Assembly: GCA_018985225.1 (NCBI GenBank)
Contig: JADGIF010000156.1
Span: 1 to 16,653, forward strand
DNA length: 16,653 nucleotides
Direction: 5' to 3'
Source: Amoeboradix gromovi
Lineage: Eukaryota; Sanchytriomycota; Sanchytriomycetes; Sanchytriales; Sanchytriaceae
Under the pieces are notes generated by a model that was given only the letters and a program-made list of their open reading frames with translations, was not told where the DNA came from and searched no databases. Within the stretch, counting starts at the first letter, position 1; every line of letters starts with the position of its first letter. Below, in pieces: positions 14,458 to 16,653 of the stretch. The translations under genes and the position numbers were made by a program.

Positions 14458-14854
14458 ATGATGAAAAGAGGTGACTCAAAAACAGACTCCATAGGAGCCA
14501 TAGACATACCAAACAATGATTATTGCAACATCAAAAATAATTTGCGAGTTAACGAAGACCACTCCAGTATTCATGTAGGAGTAGGAGAGATGGAATGTGG
14601 TGAGATAGCTATGAAGAAATCGTTATTCGGGAGATTATGGGAAAGCTATCAGCCAACTGTAAGTGGAATTGGACATGCCTGTGTTTCTAAAATGGAATAT
14701 TTGGGAGAATATATATGTGACACCGTGGGAATTACAAGGCCAAAGTATGAATGGGAAGTTGGCGAATACTTCACAAATCAACAAGGTAAGCCTAATTAAT
14801 TCAGAGCAGCAGAAGCAGCTAATTATGCAAGATCTGGCTAATAAATATGGTTGA
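14458..14854 (+). CDS. FAM177-family protein, with a 19-nt intron
   Basis: A 125-residue protein when 14786-14804 is spliced out (exons 14458-14785 and 14805-14854). The FAM177 hallmark is clear: LGEYICDTVGITRPKYEWEVGEYF, matching the family's G-x-x-x-A-x-x-L-G-I-T-x-P-K-Y-x-Y-x-x-x-E-Y. Family members end in a charged Glu/Gln-rich helix; splicing gives exactly that (TNQQ/EQQKQLIMQDLANKYG), whereas the unspliced frame stops after GKPN. FAM177 function is poorly known; animal members are linked to Golgi or membranes. Upstream starts are TTG only, so the ATG at 14458 (or the adjacent one at 14461) is used. AATAAA lies six bases before the TGA stop, inside the coding sequence. Confidence 0.88.
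14786..14804 (+). other. 19-nt microintron in FAM177
   Basis: GTAAGCCTAATTAATTCAG has a consensus GTAAG donor and CAG acceptor. It contains an in-frame TAA, so retention truncates the protein. Removal joins ACAAG to AGCAGCAG and yields the Glu/Gln-rich C-terminal helix typical of the family. Confidence 0.9.
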
Positions 14855-14921
14855 TTAAACTTGTGATTGGTTCATTTTTCATTCTACCGCGCTTTTTACT
14901 GAACCGGTTATCATTTTAGCT

Positions 14922-15398
14922 ATGTTCCTGGCACAACTCTTGAGTGCATGCGAATTTAAGCTACCAAACGGTGTCAGCCAGGGCCAATCATTTTTGATCC
15001 AGGCAGTTGCAACTTACCTTCCTAACACTCAAAACAAAATTTCCATCTCAGGATATTTCGTTATTACAGACCCATGTACAATCACCATTAAGGATTTAAT
15101 ATACACTCCTCAAATGCAACAGGTTTTCTTATACTCTAGTAGTGCCTCCAACATAAACGATTCCAGTGCGTCAGGGCAGCAACTAAGCACCAAAGAAATT
15201 GCTCAGTCCGCATTTAAAGGAACTCTCCAGAATATTTCTTTGACAAAATCTATTGAGGATGCAAAATCATTGAAATTGTTCAGTAGTCAGAGTAACTTTG
15301 TCTTAGGAGCTTCAACTATTTCCAATAACAGTAATGGATTGTCACCCACTTTTTATGCAAGTATAATGTTCTTAATCAAAGAATTCATGAATAAATAA
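14922..15398 (+). CDS. Unrecognised Ser-rich protein, possibly secreted
   Basis: A 158-residue protein of unknown family. The N-terminus (MFLAQLLSACEF) is short and hydrophobic, like a minimal signal sequence; the frame continues open and hydrophobic upstream (VIILA) but without an ATG, so 14922 is the only start seen. The body is predicted beta-rich and polar (SFLIQAVATYLP, KISISGYFVITDPCTITIKDLIY), with a Ser/Asn-rich middle and sites of the form N-x-S/T. A hydrophobic stretch FYASIMFLI lies near the C-terminus. AATAAA directly precedes the stop codon (AAT AAA TAA), consistent with other genes here. It lies 67 bp after FAM177 on the same strand and converges on Rab11 with 72 bp between. Confidence 0.6.
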   Translation: MFLAQLLSACEFKLPNGVSQGQSFLIQAVATYLPNTQNKISISGYFVITDPCTITIKDLIYTPQMQQVFLYSSSASNINDSSASGQQLSTKEIAQSAFKGTLQNISLTKSIEDAKSLKLFSSQSNFVLGASTISNNSNGLSPTFYASIMFLIKEFMNK

Positions 15399-15470
15399 GT
15401 TTTAAATCTGAAGTTTGAGGTTTTAATAATTTAATACAAATAATTTATTGCAAAGTAAAAACATATTTAC

Positions 15471-16124
15471 TCATCCACAACAACTTTTTTGCTGTGCATC
15501 CTGTGAAGGAGTTAGGTTGATAGCATCTCCTTTAGATGGCGCCACTCCTGACCCACTCTCAAGTTGTTTCTTTGAGGCGTTTCGATATATTTCTAAGTTA
15601 GTTAATAGTGAACCTGTAAGAATCTTTTGGAAAGCTTGCTCGACATTTGTAGAGTCCAGAGCACTAGTTTCAATAAACATTGTATTGTTATCTGTGGCAT
15701 ACTGTTTGGCTTCCTCTGTTGGTACTGCTCTTAAATGTCTTAAATCCGACTTATTACCAACCAGCATAATGACAATGTTGTTATCTGCATGGTCTCTTAG
15801 CTCCTTGAGCCACCTGTTCACATTTTCGTATGTATTGTGCTTTGCAATATCATAAACAAGTAGAGCGCCTACAGCACCTCTGTAATAAGCACTGGTAATC
15901 GCTCTATATCGTTCCTGTCCGGCGGTATCCCAAATTTGTGCTTTAATCGTCTTTCCGTCTACTTGTATACTTCTAGTAGCAAACTCAACACCAATAGTCG
16001 ACTTGCTTTCCATGTTGAACTCATTACGTGTAAACCTGGAGAGCAAGTTGGATTTACCAACCCCGCTATCTCCAATTAATACTACTTTAAATAAAAAGTC
16101 ATATTCGTCTTCGGCTTTTGACAT
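15471..16124 (-). CDS. Rab11/Ypt31-family small GTPase
   Basis: A 217-residue Rab GTPase that controls trafficking from the trans-Golgi and recycling endosomes. Nucleotide-binding motifs are all present: GDSGVGKS (P-loop, about 19-26), the switch I Thr in STIGVEF, WDTAGQE (about 65-71), NKSD (about 123-126) and ETSAL. The N-terminus [33 protein letters not shown] and the [12 protein letters not shown] switch are typical of Rab11. The C-terminus is SCCG, a double-cysteine prenylation site with one extra Gly. I choose the ATG at 16124, giving MSKAEDEYD; the frame is open five codons further but only to a GTG. AATAAA is about 25 bp past the stop. Confidence 0.95.
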   Translation of the reverse strand: MSKAEDEYDFLFKVVLIGDSGVGKSNLLSRFTRNEFNMESKSTIGVEFATRSIQVDGKTIKAQIWDTAGQERYRAITSAYYRGAVGALLVYDIAKHNTYENVNRWLKELRDHADNNIVIMLVGNKSDLRHLRAVPTEEAKQYATDNNTMFIETSALDSTNVEQAFQKILTGSLLTNLEIYRNASKKQLESGSGVAPSKGDAINLTPSQDAQQKSCCG

Positions 16125-16139
16125 GATGCGATGTTTCAC

Positions 16140-16487
16140 TTGATTTATTTTAAATTAAAAAACTAACCAGATCATTCGTCAGTTTTTTAATTCATGGAAC
16201 AAATCTTCGAAGAAAGATTTTAAAGAGTTAGAAGTAATATCAGGCTGCAGTCTTCAGGAGAAAGGTATTAGCATTTACAGTGTCTCGATTTTAAATTTCA
16301 CCATTGCATATCACCCTTTATCCAACGAAAGCATGTAAATCTAAACAATTTTATCAGCTATTGAAACCAAGTTCAGAGAAAGCTCGTTTGTTTCGCTAAT
16401 ATTTTAAGCCATATATCCGTGTCTAAAAATAAGTTGAAGTGATCATTAGCACAGTTGTCTAGATTGTAGGATCCCTAGAAAGCATAT
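16140..16487. other. Gene-free stretch upstream of Rab11
   Basis: About 350 AT-rich bases between the Rab11 start and the terminal TIR element. Apart from the inverted repeat at 16155-16190 I see no ORF, tRNA or relic. The proximal part presumably contains the Rab11 promoter. Confidence 0.4.
16155..16190. repeat. Short perfect inverted repeat in the Rab11 upstream region
   Basis: TTAAAAAACT (16155-16164) and AGTTTTTTAA (16181-16190) are perfect 10-bp arms around a 16-nt loop. It lies about 30 bp upstream of the Rab11 start. It is AT-rich, so chance is possible. Confidence 0.5.
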
Positions 16488-16653
16488 GGGACATCAAATA
16501 TAAAAAGTAGACTAACTTTCTGAAGCAACTTGGAACATTATTTCAGCTTTATTAATTTTATGGACTTACAGGCGAGTGGACACTCAGCTAGTTGAGGAGT
16601 TGATGAGTATGAAAGGAAAATAAATAACTTTTTGTATCGAAATTTCAAAATAA
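16488..16653 (+). mobile_element. TIR element, copy D (truncated by window end)
   Basis: Begins with the terminus GGGACATCAAATATAAAAA and continues as the reverse complement of the right part of copy B (GTGGACA, CAGCTAGTTG, ATCGAAATTTCAAAA). Same orientation as copy A. It has small changes relative to B, including an in-frame TGA. The window ends inside it. Confidence 0.82.

Overview
The window is eukaryotic nuclear DNA, AT-rich and extremely gene-dense. It carries cytosolic ribosomal proteins uL6 and eL36, a nuclear-pore subunit (Nup85), an actin-regulatory WD40 protein (AIP1), a Rab11/Ypt31 GTPase, two eIF4E paralogues, a BRAP2/Etp1 RING protein, a FAM177-family protein and an AVT1-type amino-acid transporter. 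This set, plus a tyrosinase and a short 7-helix membrane protein, suggests an opisthokont, most likely a fungus or fungal relative with a compacted genome. I cannot name the species.

Layout. 1-162: truncated copy of a terminal-inverted-repeat (TIR) element. 163-928: no intact gene, but a decayed minus-strand relic resembling the C-terminal end of a Fanzor/TnpB nuclease. 929-3589: uL6 then AIP1, 45 bp apart. 3628-3828: small secreted Cys protein (minus). 4010-4517: complete TIR element. 4626-6733: tyrosinase and 7-helix protein (both minus). About 6921-8547: Nup85. 8566-8841: eL36 (minus). 9018-9227: possible small membrane protein. 9241-9621: possible mitochondrial ribosomal bS18m-like protein (minus), whose start codon abuts another TIR element (9623-10035). 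10098-11252: tandem eIF4E pair (minus). 11398-12780: AVT1-like transporter. 12792-14315: BRAP2/Etp1 (minus). 14458-14854: FAM177. 14922-15398: unrecognised protein. 15471-16124: Rab11 (minus). 16488-16653: fourth TIR element, cut by the window end.

Three properties stand out. First, two genes only read correctly if a 19-nt GT...AG intron is removed (Nup85 at 8022-8040, FAM177 at 14786-14804), so this genome appears to use microintrons near the lower size limit known for spliceosomes. Second, AATAAA repeatedly overlaps or touches the stop codon, implying almost no 3' UTR; convergent genes end only 11-38 bp apart. Third, both eIF4E paralogues lack one of the two cap-stacking tryptophans.

The genes are unrelated housekeeping and accessory functions on both strands; apart from the eIF4E duplication I see no functional cluster. 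Both window ends lie inside copies of the same repeat, which suggests a whole contig broken at repeats.
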